NCBI RefSeq assembly: GCF_000273375.1
Contig: NZ_CM001557.1
Span: 1,769,910-1,833,909 of the forward strand
Origin: Bartonella birtlesii IBS 325
Lineage (GTDB): Bacteria > Pseudomonadota > Alphaproteobacteria > Rhizobiales > Rhizobiaceae
DNA length: 64,000 nt
Direction of reading: 5' to 3'
The notes below the pieces were generated by a model. That model was not told the origin of the DNA. It was given only the letters and a program-made list of their open reading frames with translations, and made no database searches. Position numbers and translations under genes: made by a program. This document shows, in pieces, positions 18,649-28,771 of the stretch (positions are counted from its first letter, which is position 1; every line of letters starts with the position of its first letter).

Positions 18649-19520
18649 GAGGTAACTCCTTCAACACCATTAACAATTGTAGGGTTATGCAACCAATCAG
18701 GATCGCGTTCGGGAACAGCTAAAACATCAACAGGATTATCAAGCCGTGGTAAACTCGCTAGCAACGCTTTAGTATAAGGATGACAAGCGCGAGCTAAATC
18801 GCACGCAGGCAATTCTTCTAACACACGACCTGCATACATAACTAAAACACGATCACAAAAATCAGCAATCATATTCAAATCATGACTAATAAAAATAAGC
18901 CCCGTTCCAGATTTGGTCACAAGCTCATCCAATACCGATAAAACCTGACGTCTTACTGTAATATCAAGCGCAGAAGTTGGCTCATCTGCAATGATTAAAT
19001 CAGGTTTAGGAATAAGCATCATCGCAATCATCACACGCTGCCCCATACCACCTGATATTTCATGAGGAAAAAGGCGCATCACATGTTCTGGATCACGAAT
19101 ATGAACAGACTCCAACATAGAAATTGTCCGCTTCCGTGCATCAACTTTTGAAACACGATAATGAATACGGTAAGCCTCCATAATCTGTTCTCCAATCCGT
19201 ATTAATGGATTAAGTGAATATTTGGGATCCTGTAAAATCATTGAAATACGTTTACCCCGAATAGTTCGCATCTGAGGTTCACTTGCACGCAATAAATTAA
19301 TATCATCAAAGCGCATTTTTTTAGCTTTAACAATGGCTGCTCTTGGACTCAATTTGAGTATTGCACGCCCAGTCATCGATTTTCCAGACCCAGATTCACC
19401 AACAATTCCAATTTTTTCCTTTCCCATAGAAAAGCTAACGCCGCGCACAACTTCTGAAATGCCAGATCTTGTAGGAAAAGCGATACGTAAATCTTCTATC
19501 TCTAATAACTTTTTAACCAT
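18645..19520 (-). CDS. peptide-type ABC transporter ATP-binding protein (DppD/OppD class)
   Basis: Partner ATPase of the importer. From ATG 19520 ([13 protein letters not shown]) it is 291 aa. Walker A is GESGSGKSM (41-49), then [17 protein letters not shown], signature ISGGMGQRV and Walker [17 protein letters not shown]-terminal piece, [15 protein letters not shown], is typical of the class. The A-to-M change at the last Walker A position (GKSM instead of GKST) is common in DppD. The frame runs upstream to 19571 but would cover the permease end; the 19520 start overlaps that gene by 8 bases. Confidence 0.92.
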   Translation of the reverse strand: MVKKLLEIEDLRIAFPTRSGISEVVRGVSFSMGKEKIGIVGESGSGKSMTGRAILKLSPRAAIVKAKKMRFDDINLLRASEPQMRTIRGKRISMILQDPKYSLNPLIRIGEQIMEAYRIHYRVSKVDARKRTISMLESVHIRDPEHVMRLFPHEISGGMGQRVMIAMMLIPKPDLIIADEPTSALDITVRRQVLSVLDELVTKSGTGLIFISHDLNMIADFCDRVLVMYAGRVLEELPACDLARACHPYTKALLASLPRLDNPVDVLAVPERDPDWLHNPTIVNGVEGVTS

Positions 19521-20442
19521 TGCGTGGATCCAATACATCACGAAGCCCATCACCCAACAAATTGAAAGCAAGGCTTGCTAACAATATTGCACAACCTGGT
19601 ATCGCCGCTAACCACCAATTTGTCATCATAAATTCACGACCTGTCGAAAGCATTGCTCCCCATTCAGGACTCGGGAGTTGAGCTCCCAGCCCTAAAAAAC
19701 CAAGACCTGCAGCCGTCAAAATAATTCCAGACATATCTAATGTTAAGCGTACCACCACTGAAGGAATACACATCGGTGCAACATGAAATAAAATAATCCG
19801 TAAAGCAGATGCCCCTTGCAAACGAACTGCAGAAACATAATCGGATGAACGTATTGTCAAAGTTTCAGCACGTGCCAAACGCGCTATTGGCGGCCATGCC
19901 GCAATTGAAATTGCAATCGATGCATTTTCAATACCTGGACCTAACGCCGCCGAAAAAGCAAGCGCTAAAATCAAAGCTGGAAAAGCAAGAAAAATATCAA
20001 CAATACGCATAAGAACGGTATCAACCCATCCCCCTATATAGCCAGAGACAGTTCCAACAATGAGTCCTATTGGTCCAACGATAATTGTAGTGAGAAAAAC
20101 AACATAAAGCGTAATACGTGCACCAAAAACGAGACGACTAAAAATGTCCCGCCCTAATTCATCTGTTCCTAAATAATGTAACATAGAGGGTGGCTGCAAT
20201 CGATGCGTAAGGTCATTGCTAACAAAATCATTAGTAGCAATCCAAGGAGCAAAAATAGCACATAAAACAATAATAAAAATAATAATCAGACCAAATAGAG
20301 CCGAAAAATTACGAGAAAATTTAATCCATGCATGATAAATTCTTTGTGCATTTGCCTGGAATACTGACCGAGGAACAGATTCATTTAACCAACGACCAAA
20401 AGAAAATGACGATTGCGATTTATGATGATTAATTATTGCCAT
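19513..20442 (-). CDS. peptide-type ABC transporter permease (DppC/OppC class)
   Basis: 309 aa inner-membrane permease with about six membrane segments. An N-terminal OppC-type segment precedes the TM domain (SALFGLIIIFIIVLCAIFAP), followed by HYLGTDELGRDIFSRL, a DppC hallmark. The cytosolic EAA loop is near ARAETLTIRSSDYVSAVRLQGAS. I prefer ATG 20442 with AAGGA upstream; a TTG at 20448 overlaps the previous stop. It pairs with the DppB-like gene just upstream. Confidence 0.92.
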   Translation of the reverse strand: MAIINHHKSQSSFSFGRWLNESVPRSVFQANAQRIYHAWIKFSRNFSALFGLIIIFIIVLCAIFAPWIATNDFVSNDLTHRLQPPSMLHYLGTDELGRDIFSRLVFGARITLYVVFLTTIIVGPIGLIVGTVSGYIGGWVDTVLMRIVDIFLAFPALILALAFSAALGPGIENASIAISIAAWPPIARLARAETLTIRSSDYVSAVRLQGASALRIILFHVAPMCIPSVVVRLTLDMSGIILTAAGLGFLGLGAQLPSPEWGAMLSTGREFMMTNWWLAAIPGCAILLASLAFNLLGDGLRDVLDPRNG

Positions 20443-20444
20443 AT

Positions 20445-21518
20445 TCAACGTGTCCTTGGATCAAAAATTCGATAAAGCAAATCAGAAAATAAATTAATAA
20501 TGACAAAGAGAAACCCTATAAGCAGCGTACATCCAACAACTGCATTCATATCTCCAGCTAAAAGAGCATTCGTCAAGTAATGCCCAAAACCAGGCCAAGC
20601 AAAAACTGTCTCTGTTAACACAGCGCCTTCCAATAAAAAAGCATACGAAAGTGCAACAACAGTGATAACCTGAACTGCAGCATTACGAAAAGCATGTCCC
20701 CAAACCGTTCGTGCCAACGATAACCCCTTCACACGCGCAGTAATAATATATTCCTGATTAAGCTGTTCAATCATAAACCCACGAGTCATACGACTAATAT
20801 AGGCCATAGCACCGAAAGCTAAGATTAAAGCAGGCATAATAATATGACTAAAAGCATTCCCAAAAGCTTCCCACTGTCCCTGACGAGCAGTATCCCAAAG
20901 AAAAAATCCTGTTTTGGGCTCAAAAGAATATTCATAAATAAAATCAATACGTCCTGGACCACCAATCCAACCAAGCTTAGCATAAAAGATTAATAACGCC
21001 ATTAATCCAAGCCAAAAGGTTGGAGTGGAATAACTTAAGAGAGTAAAAGTTCGGACAAAATAATCAATAAATGAATCGCGATACATTGCCGCAAAAACAC
21101 CAAAGGGAATACCAAGACTCGTACCAATCACAATAGCAACTGTAGCAAGCTCCAATGTTGCTGGAAACACACGCATAATATCTTCTAAGACAGGACGCCC
21201 CGAGGTTAAAGCATCCCCAAAATCAAACAAAAATATATTACGAAGATAATTCCAATACTGTACGATTAACGGCTTATCAAGACCCAACTTATGAAACATC
21301 GCATCATAAGCCTCCTGACTGATATTATCACCAAGAATAGCAAGAACGGGATCTAAAGGAAGCATATGACCAATAAAAAAGGTGATTGTTACCAAACCAA
21401 GCAGCGTGAAAAAAACTGAAATAAGCAACTTTAATACCTTGAAAAAAAAGTCCCATACGACTAATTTTTTCTGCTTTTGTAACACTACTCCTTCAGATTC
21501 TGAAAATGGCAAAACCAT
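20445..21518 (-). CDS. peptide-type ABC transporter permease (DppB/OppB class)
   Basis: Second permease of the importer, 357 aa from ATG 21518, which has a strong GGAGGGGGAG ribosome site six bases upstream. Weaker starts lie at 21536 (ATG) and 21545 (TTG). Family marks are the first TM followed by GHMLPLDPVLAILGD, SYSTPTFWLGLMAL and the EAA loop around YISRMTRGFMIEQLNQEYI. It is longer than DppB by an insert near 200-230 (KLGWIGGPGRIDFIYEYS onwards) seen in some alphaproteobacterial members. Confidence 0.92.
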   Translation of the reverse strand: MVLPFSESEGVVLQKQKKLVVWDFFFKVLKLLISVFFTLLGLVTITFFIGHMLPLDPVLAILGDNISQEAYDAMFHKLGLDKPLIVQYWNYLRNIFLFDFGDALTSGRPVLEDIMRVFPATLELATVAIVIGTSLGIPFGVFAAMYRDSFIDYFVRTFTLLSYSTPTFWLGLMALLIFYAKLGWIGGPGRIDFIYEYSFEPKTGFFLWDTARQGQWEAFGNAFSHIIMPALILAFGAMAYISRMTRGFMIEQLNQEYIITARVKGLSLARTVWGHAFRNAAVQVITVVALSYAFLLEGAVLTETVFAWPGFGHYLTNALLAGDMNAVVGCTLLIGFLFVIINLFSDLLYRIFDPRTR

Positions 21519-21622
21519 TATAATCTCCCCCTCCATAGCTACCAAACATCAAGCTAACACCTTTTTACATAATAAAGAAAAGCCTCATCAAGCACGCCCT
21601 ACACTCTTCTTTATAACACGCT

Positions 21623-23239
21623 CTATTTTGCCGCATCATTGTAGTAAAGTCTAAAACTATTCCAAACCCACTTTTTTACTGCTGGTCCCATACCAACGGT
21701 ATAATATGTCTGAAATAAATAGACCATAGGACCATGCTCAAACACATAATGCTGTAGAGCACGATACTGTGAAATACGCTTATTTTGATCTTGTTCAAAC
21801 AAAGCATTTATCACCATTTTGTTAACATTTTCATCATAATACCCAGCACGCCACGCCAAATACATATTGTGTTTTTTTGTAAATGTTGGATCAGGATTAA
21901 ACACATGATTTAAGGAAGCTGGATGTCCATCAGGATCAGCACTTCCCCACCCCATAATAGCAGTATCATAATTCCCACCACGCACACGATTTAACAATTG
22001 ATTTTGTGCCATTTTTTCAATTGTGAGCTCAATACCAATTTTGCGCGCATTGGCTTGAATAGACTGCGCAACAGATGACATATAACTAAGGCTGCCAACT
22101 AAAAGATTAACCTTAAAACCCTGAGGATAACCGGCTTCACGGATCAAACGTTTTGCTTTTTCTAAATCTAACTTAAAAGGCAATCCCTCTTTTTCATCTA
22201 ACGCGCCAGGAATTCCCAATGACATATAACTTGCACGTGGAATTGCAATACCCTTTAAAATGGTGTTTCCAAGCCCCTTATAATCAATCAAATAACGAAA
22301 TGCTAATCTCACCTTTTCGTTAGCAAAAACTGCATTCTTATTGTTCAGCGATAGATAAATAATCTGGGGTCGCAAAACACGGTTAATTCTAACAGCTCCC
22401 TTCTGTTTTTCAATATCCAAAACATCTTCTGAAGAAAGATCACGCGCTATATCCACATCACCTTTTTCCAAAAGAAGTCTCTGACTCGCTGATTCAGCAA
22501 CGTGTTGCACAACAATTTGCTTAATTTTAGGGATGTCCCCCCAATAATGTCTGGTTGCTTGTAAAACAACTTTTTCTCCAGGGCTCCAACGTACCAATTT
22601 ATAAGGTCCAACACAAGCCGAATGCGTAGCCAAATATTTATTACCCATATCCTCGTCAATACTCTCTGCTTCAATTGTTTTCCGATCAAGCAAAGCAGAA
22701 GCATAAGACTGTCCAATTACTGTCAGTATAAGTTGGATGGGATAAGGCTTATCCAACTTCAGTTGTAAAGTTTTATCATCAAGAGCTTGAATATTTGTTT
22801 CAACATTATTTTTAGTGAACCCATAATCCATCAAAGATTGAGCATAACTCAATCCTAATTTAATAATACGTTGCATTGACCACGCAAGATCTTGCGCTGT
22901 TGCCTTTCTTCCATCATCAAATTTTAAGTCATCACGAAGATGAAAAACAATTCTTTTCCCGTCGTCTAAAACATCCCAAGATTGGGCCATAGCAGGACGA
23001 ATTTTCGTGGGATCATGCTTATCATATTGTACTAATGCGCTGCAAATATTCGTCAACAATTCACTCGTGACAACCTCAACCGTTTGAGCTGGATCAAAGC
23101 TACTAATGGAATCAATATTCCATGCCATCACCAAGGTATCTTTAGATGACGTGCTGAATGCTGATGATATAGCCCCATTCAAAAAGCCGATTGTGCTTAA
23201 CAAAATACAAAAGTTTTTCAACATTCCTTTTTTTCTCAT
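21623..23239 (-). CDS. ABC transporter substrate-binding protein, SBP family 5 (first of the operon)
   Basis: 538-aa periplasmic binding protein of the peptide/nickel class. It has a signal sequence (FCILLSTIGFLNGAISSAFS), then DTLVMAWNIDSISSFDPAQ, the conserved family-5 opening. A WSPGEKVVLQATRHYWG segment (about 216-232) and AFRYLIDYKGL follow. No lipobox cysteine, so soluble in the periplasm. Ligand unknown; peptides are usual, and DppA can also carry haem in other bacteria. It lies 104 bases before the DppB-like gene, completing a five-gene importer. It is clearly the most diverged of the four binding proteins here. Confidence 0.92.
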   Translation of the reverse strand: MRKKGMLKNFCILLSTIGFLNGAISSAFSTSSKDTLVMAWNIDSISSFDPAQTVEVVTSELLTNICSALVQYDKHDPTKIRPAMAQSWDVLDDGKRIVFHLRDDLKFDDGRKATAQDLAWSMQRIIKLGLSYAQSLMDYGFTKNNVETNIQALDDKTLQLKLDKPYPIQLILTVIGQSYASALLDRKTIEAESIDEDMGNKYLATHSACVGPYKLVRWSPGEKVVLQATRHYWGDIPKIKQIVVQHVAESASQRLLLEKGDVDIARDLSSEDVLDIEKQKGAVRINRVLRPQIIYLSLNNKNAVFANEKVRLAFRYLIDYKGLGNTILKGIAIPRASYMSLGIPGALDEKEGLPFKLDLEKAKRLIREAGYPQGFKVNLLVGSLSYMSSVAQSIQANARKIGIELTIEKMAQNQLLNRVRGGNYDTAIMGWGSADPDGHPASLNHVFNPDPTFTKKHNMYLAWRAGYYDENVNKMVINALFEQDQNKRISQYRALQHYVFEHGPMVYLFQTYYTVGMGPAVKKWVWNSFRLYYNDAAK

Positions 23240-23598
23240 TTTAGCATTATCCTTTGCATTTTATGTTATCTTTCTCACATAAAATACTTTGAGATCTTTT
23301 TTATCTCCTCAGCAACACAGCATTATCAACTTTACTAATAAAACATCCAAAGACAAATCTCTCACACACTAACTTATAACCGAAATTCATACCATCTGTA
23401 CCACGATAAGCAAAAAGCTCAAAAAATTATCACTTCCCATACTTATCAACCCCACTGTTTCTATCAATAACCTTAAGCATACGGTAAAAGCCCCCCGCAA
23501 TTTCATACCTTAAGTTTAAAAAACTCTTGCGGGAGGATATTTTTATTATTCATATTATGATCACGTTCTTTTTGTACTTTATAACATCTAATATGCAT
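23240..23598. other. intergenic between two binding-protein genes
   Basis: AT-rich. An inverted repeat CCCGCAA (23494-23500) with TTGCGGG (23527-23533) may be a weak terminator for the upstream binding-protein gene on the minus strand. Nothing else seen. Confidence 0.35.
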
Positions 23599-25224
23599 TT
23601 ATTTTTCAATTGCATTATAAAAAATACGTGACGCATTATTCCAAACCCATTTTTTGACATCAGGCGTTATAGCGACAACATTATATTTCTGAAAGATAAA
23701 AGCATAGGGTCCTTTTTGCATAAGTTCACGCTGTAAATCAGCATACATTTGCGCCCGTTTTTGTGAATCTTTTTCAAACAACGCGTCTTCCACCTTTTTA
23801 TTCATAGCTTCATCAAAATACCCATGCTGCCAACTTGGATAAGCTGTATTTTTCGCTTCAAACCGATTATCAGGATTATAAACAAGACGCAAAGCCATTG
23901 AATGAGGATCAGCAGAATCGCTATTCCATCCAACAAAAATTGTATCAAAAGCACGTGCATAAACTTTTGAAAACAACAGCGTACCTGCCAAACGTTCAAC
24001 TTTAAGATTTACCCCTACCTTTTTTGCATTATCTTGCAAAGACTGAGCAATAGGCAAAGCATAATGTGAACTTCCCACTAAAAAATTGGCCTTAAATCCT
24101 TTAGGATAACCCGCCTCCGTTAAAAGCTGTTTTGCTTTTTGAAGATCGAGTTTAAAGGGTTGTCCTTCTTTTTCATCCAAAGCTCCAAAATTACCAAAAG
24201 GAATAAAGCTTGCACGTGGAATACCAACACCTTTGAGAACACCCTTACCAAGTCCTTCATAATCAATAAGATAGCGCATCGCCAAACGCACTTTTTCATT
24301 GGAAAAAATTGGATTTGTCGTATTAAAGCCCCAATACATCATGGTTGGCTCCAACATTCTTTCAACTTTAATATCTGTTTTTGCTTGGAGATCTACCAAA
24401 TCCTCTGGTATCAAATCACGTGCAACATCGATATCGTGTTTTTGTAACAATAAACGTTGCGTTCCAGGTTCCGAAACATGGCGAATTAAAATTTTCTTCA
24501 ATTTAGGCGTTTTACCCCAATAATTAGAGCTTATACGCAATAAAGCGGCTTCCCCAGGACGCCACCTACTTATCTGATAAGGACCAACACAAGCCGCATG
24601 ACTGGCTAAATACCTATTTCCCATATCACCATCTTTTTCGTGCTTCATAATCGTTTCACGATCAAGCAAAGCAGTAGCACGACCCGCAACGAGATCGTTA
24701 AGAATAAGCTCTGCTGGATAAGGCTTATCAAATTTCATCACCACCGTTTTCTCATCCGGTGCTTGAATAACAGAATCAAAGTTTTTTTCTGTAATCCCAT
24801 ATTCATTAAATGATGCTGCAGTAGCCAACTTCAATTTGACAATCCGCTTCATGCTCCAAACAAGATCATGAGCGTTAGCAGGACGACCATCATTAAACTT
24901 TAAACTATCGCGCAAATGAAAAGTAAGCACTGTACTTTGATCATCTCCTGAAACATCCCAATGTGTTGCCAAAGAAGGAACCATTTTGGCTGAATCATCC
25001 GAAGCCGGACTGACCAAACTATCACAAACATTGTCAAAAATTTCAGCTGCATAAACATCATTAAGCTGCGCAGGATCAAATGTACTTATTGCATCGAGAT
25101 TCCAAGCCATCACGAGCGTATCGGCAGGTGTTTTCGCTGAAACTTGTTGCACAAACATCCCCAGTGCAATAACAGCAGAAACAAAAGAACTGCTCCTTTT
25201 CAATATTTTTCTTTTTACGTTCAT
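23599..25224 (-). CDS. ABC transporter substrate-binding protein, SBP family 5 (paralogue 1)
   Basis: 541 aa; signal peptide to about residue 30 (SSFVSAVIALGMFVQQVSA), then TPADTLVMAWNLDAISTFDPAQ. Same fold as the operon's own binding protein but much closer to the two paralogues at 28.8 and 31.3 kb, with which it shares MNxKRKILK, the DGDMGNRYLASHAACVGPYQ block and the C-terminal VKKWVWN. It has its own RBS (AAAAGGAAAAG). It probably feeds the permease downstream with a different ligand range. No permease genes of its own. Confidence 0.92.
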   Translation of the reverse strand: MNVKRKILKRSSSFVSAVIALGMFVQQVSAKTPADTLVMAWNLDAISTFDPAQLNDVYAAEIFDNVCDSLVSPASDDSAKMVPSLATHWDVSGDDQSTVLTFHLRDSLKFNDGRPANAHDLVWSMKRIVKLKLATAASFNEYGITEKNFDSVIQAPDEKTVVMKFDKPYPAELILNDLVAGRATALLDRETIMKHEKDGDMGNRYLASHAACVGPYQISRWRPGEAALLRISSNYWGKTPKLKKILIRHVSEPGTQRLLLQKHDIDVARDLIPEDLVDLQAKTDIKVERMLEPTMMYWGFNTTNPIFSNEKVRLAMRYLIDYEGLGKGVLKGVGIPRASFIPFGNFGALDEKEGQPFKLDLQKAKQLLTEAGYPKGFKANFLVGSSHYALPIAQSLQDNAKKVGVNLKVERLAGTLLFSKVYARAFDTIFVGWNSDSADPHSMALRLVYNPDNRFEAKNTAYPSWQHGYFDEAMNKKVEDALFEKDSQKRAQMYADLQRELMQKGPYAFIFQKYNVVAITPDVKKWVWNNASRIFYNAIEK

Positions 25225-26379
25225 AGACTTTTCCTTTTAAAATTTATTATATTAAATTAATTATTATGAAATAACATAGCAATTTTATACACCAAAGATT
25301 GAATAAATACACATTGACCATACTATATACTTACTCATCACATGAGTTTTAGTTTAATTAAACTATAGTAGACACACAATATATCTTCCTCCGACCAGAC
25401 TACATCCTAATATCTTCGCACTCCTCATTAAACTATAGCTATTTCAAAATCGAATAAAGCAGCAAAACACAAAAAACAGCTCCGCTAAAATTTTGCTACC
25501 CATAAAAAACCGCTTAACCTATTGAAATTAAAACACAAAAGAAAATCTCTCTTATTTATAAATGCTCCTAAATGAGTCAACAGAGATAAAATAGCAATGA
25601 GAAATACTGACTCTCTAAAAGGTATTTTTCCAAAAAGATCGTAGCCAATAAAAAAATCCACAATAAAAGATACTTTATTCATTGGCAAAAATAAAATTCA
25701 CTATACTTAGCCGCAAAAAACATGACTGGCCATAAATTTTCCCCAATTTCAACGTTCATCATTATTTTGAAACCACAAAAATAGATACCAAATAACATAC
25801 TACAGAAATTCTTGCTCCCCACGGAAAATCCAGGAACTTAACTAAGTAATGCAATGGACACAGCCCCCTCTGAGCTTAAGCATCGTCCCCAACAATCGGA
25901 GCTCATACGCAGCAAAATTACCCTCTCGACAAAGAAGCTATCAGATAATAAAACGTAACACAAGTACTTGATAATCAGACGCTATATAAACAGAGTAATC
26001 TATCGTACATTCATCACAAAATTTAACAAATATATTTCATTAAATTTTAAAAAAGAACAATAAAATTAAGAGCGACACGTACAAAAACTTGAAAACTACT
26101 TTTTCTTCTTTAACTACTATAAATAAAATGCACATTATTTGCTTTATGGTAACCATTATACAAATAAAAACAGACATCTGTTTGTTTAAAATCAATAATA
26201 CAGATTACTTTCATATTGATTTTTCTTTACCTTTTCTAACACCATATTACTGTCTCTGACAAAAATATCCATACTAAGAAGAAATAATCCAATAACAATA
26301 AGGTAATAAAATATCAAAAAACTATTCACTGTCCTTTTATTGCTCTACTAAACAATATCCCTTACAGCTGCTTTGCAAT
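25225..26379. other. 1.15-kb gap without recognisable gene
   Basis: Very AT-rich. Only the first 25 bases upstream of the binding-protein start resemble the equivalent region of its paralogues. A 67-codon frame at 25485-25688 has no domain. The element ATTAAACTATAG occurs twice about 60 bases apart (near 25366 and 25429). Probably decayed DNA. Confidence 0.45.
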
Positions 26380-27006
26380 TTACCGACAAAAACACCCTTC
26401 AAGATGATCATTGACAATCCCAACAGACTGCATAAAAGCATAACAAATTGTAGGACCAACAAATGTCCAACCACGTTTTTTCAAATCCTTAGAAAGGCGA
26501 AGAGAAGCAGGCGTTATGGGATTAGCCAACAGTGTTTGAAAATCTATTTTTTTATAACGCTCTGATTGTGGTGGTTGAAACGACCAAAAATAGCGGGACA
26601 AACTCCCCCACTCTGTTATAATTTCCTGTGCTCTAAATGCATTATTAAGCACCGATCGAACTTTTCCTTGATGGCGAACAATACCTTTATTCTGCATCAA
26701 CATTTGCACTTTTACTTCATCATAATGCATAATTTTTTCAAAATCAAAGTGATCAAACGCATTTCGAAAAGAAGAAATTTTTTTTAAAATTGTGAGCCAA
26801 GAAAGCCCTGCCTGAAAACCTTCAAGACAAATTTTCTCAAACAAATGGCGATCTTCAAAAACAGGTTTTCCCCATTCATTATCATGATAAGCACAATAAA
26901 GTGGATCCGTTCCTGCCCATGAACAACGAACTTTTCCATCCGCCCCCATAAGAAGCCCTTCATCGAGCACCACATTTATTGTATTAAAAGAGCGTTCCTT
27001 GATCAT
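26380..27006 (-). CDS. tag: DNA-3-methyladenine glycosylase I
   Basis: Removes 3-methyladenine from alkylated DNA (HhH-like fold with a zinc snap). Visible marks are C near the start in [20 protein letters not shown] (first zinc Cys and His), [15 protein letters not shown] with the catalytic Glu, [17 protein letters not shown], and the closing NDHLEGCFC with the second His/Cys pair. From ATG 27006 it is 208 aa and overlaps the xseA end by 23 bases. ATG 26949 would give 189 aa, nearer to E. coli Tag. I lean to the longer start because rhizobial Tags carry a similar extension. Likely co-transcribed with xseA. Confidence 0.92.
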   Translation of the reverse strand: MIKERSFNTINVVLDEGLLMGADGKVRCSWAGTDPLYCAYHDNEWGKPVFEDRHLFEKICLEGFQAGLSWLTILKKISSFRNAFDHFDFEKIMHYDEVKVQMLMQNKGIVRHQGKVRSVLNNAFRAQEIITEWGSLSRYFWSFQPPQSERYKKIDFQTLLANPITPASLRLSKDLKKRGWTFVGPTICYAFMQSVGIVNDHLEGCFCR

Positions 27007-28414
27007 CTTGCTTCGATTTGATCCTTTTAGATTTTGAAGATCGGTTGAGAGCATGATCATGCGTTGAAACACTAATTTCACCATCAAAAAAACATAAACT
27101 GATTTGCCCCGTTTCAGGAAACTGCACCAACCGTTTGATGGGCTTATTATCCTGCCCCAAAGCCAAAACAAAACCACGCTCTAAAATATTTTGATATGAA
27201 GTGCTTTTTAAAAGCCTAAACGCGACCTCCACCTGAGCACGTTGTTTTTCCACATTGTGCACAAAAGCGCGATGAAGGCGCGCAGTATACTCCTTTGTAT
27301 TACGTTTCGCTTTTTCAGTATTCAGTAAACGCGGTGAAAAACGTATAGCAAGCGCATGAAAAGAAAAATGTTTTTTATCGCAGCTCACATGAAGAGCACG
27401 CAGCAATCGACTTGAAATTTCATCAAAACCACGCCGTGGTAGAGCGAAAAGTTGATCGACAGTCGGAAGCCCTCTTATAATAGCACGCAATTTTTGTTGA
27501 TGAAAATCAAAATAACGCACCAATCCCTTGCGTAAACGGGCACCAAGAGACGCAACATACACTTCGAGATCAAGCTTAACAGGAACAGCCTTTTCTGCTG
27601 CTCCTGTGGGAGTTGGAGCGCGCCAATCAGCAACATAATCAATCAAAGTCCAATCTGTTTCATGCCCAACAGCAGAGATAACCGGGAGAGCAGACTCATA
27701 AACAGCACGAACAACAGCTTCGTCATTAAATCCCCATAAATCTTCTAAACTTCCTCCTCCCCGTGCAACAATAATAAGATCAGGTTTTGGAACAACCCCT
27801 CCTAAAGGAAGAGCATTAAAACCTTCAACAGCAGCAGCCACTTCCTGACCACTCGTTTCCCCCTGGACACGAACAGGCCAAACCAAAATATGCAATGGAA
27901 AACGATCTGATATACGATGAATAATATCACGGATAACAGCGCCTGTTGGTGATGTCACAACGCCTATAATTCGCGGCATATAAGGTAAAGGTTTTTTCTT
28001 GGATTCATCAAATAAACCTTCATCTGCAAGCTTTTTCTTGCGCTTTTCTAGAAGTGCCATCAAAGCGCCAACCCCTGTTGGCTCAAGCGCCTCAATGACA
28101 ATTTGATATTTTGATGACCCCGGGTAAGTTGTCAATTTGCCGACAGCGATCACTTCCATCCCTTCTTCGGGAGGAAATTTGAGCTTTTCCATAATGCCAC
28201 GCCAAATAACCGCTTCCAACCGTGCCTTATCATCTTTTAAGGCAAAGTAAGCGTGCCCCGAAGCATGAGCCCCGCGATAACCTGATATCTCTCCCCGTAC
28301 CCGCACATAACCAAATTTCTCTTCAACAACGCGCTTTAAAGCCCCTGCTATTTCGGAAACAGTAAATTCTGCTACATTCGTTGCACCTATTTTTTCACCA
28401 AACAAACTTATCAT
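26984..28414 (-). CDS. xseA: exodeoxyribonuclease VII large subunit
   Basis: Catalytic large subunit of ExoVII, which degrades single-stranded DNA with the small subunit XseB. The N-terminal OB domain (about 10-110) has [20 protein letters not shown]. The catalytic core has [18 protein letters not shown], then [18 protein letters not shown] and [20 protein letters not shown], and a helical XseB-binding stretch follows. 476 aa, close to normal. It is the intact source of two decayed partial copies at 30.5 and 33.0 kb. Ends overlapping tag. Confidence 0.95.
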   Translation of the reverse strand: MISLFGEKIGATNVAEFTVSEIAGALKRVVEEKFGYVRVRGEISGYRGAHASGHAYFALKDDKARLEAVIWRGIMEKLKFPPEEGMEVIAVGKLTTYPGSSKYQIVIEALEPTGVGALMALLEKRKKKLADEGLFDESKKKPLPYMPRIIGVVTSPTGAVIRDIIHRISDRFPLHILVWPVRVQGETSGQEVAAAVEGFNALPLGGVVPKPDLIIVARGGGSLEDLWGFNDEAVVRAVYESALPVISAVGHETDWTLIDYVADWRAPTPTGAAEKAVPVKLDLEVYVASLGARLRKGLVRYFDFHQQKLRAIIRGLPTVDQLFALPRRGFDEISSRLLRALHVSCDKKHFSFHALAIRFSPRLLNTEKAKRNTKEYTARLHRAFVHNVEKQRAQVEVAFRLLKSTSYQNILERGFVLALGQDNKPIKRLVQFPETGQISLCFFDGEISVSTHDHALNRSSKSKRIKSKQDDQGTLF

Positions 28415-28432
28415 TTTTCAATTTTTTACACC

Positions 28433-28640
28433 CGTTTCTGTGAATCTTTTTGCAATGCAGCATCTTTAACCTTTTAATTTATATTTTTATCTAAATACCC
28501 ATTAGCACCAATTCAGATACCTATATTCTTAGTCTCAAACCGATTATGAGAGTTATAAATAATACCTAAAGCCATTGTATGGAAATCCACAGAGCCATTA
28601 TTCCATCTTATAAAATGAAATCTCTTCCTAAAAGAGAATG
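28433..28640 (-). pseudogene. fragment of a fourth family-5 binding-protein gene
   Basis: Translation on the minus strand gives WNNGSVDFHTMALGIIYNS, then NRFETKNIGI-stop-IGANGYLD and KVKDAALQKDSQKRV. This matches residues about 425-490 of the binding protein encoded next door (WNNGSGDPHTMASRLIYNP and KNTGYASWCHGYFD). Two stop codons are present and both ends of the gene are missing. The fragment is wedged between the intact binding-protein gene and xseA. Confidence 0.8.
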
Positions 28641-28771
28641 TTTTGAAATGAAATTCTTTATAAAATATATCACCTATGAAATTCAGCATATTGCAAAGTT
28701 TTTAAACGCTTTGCAATACGTTAAATATATCGTAATCATACTTTTTCGTATTTTATAAACTTAATATCCTC

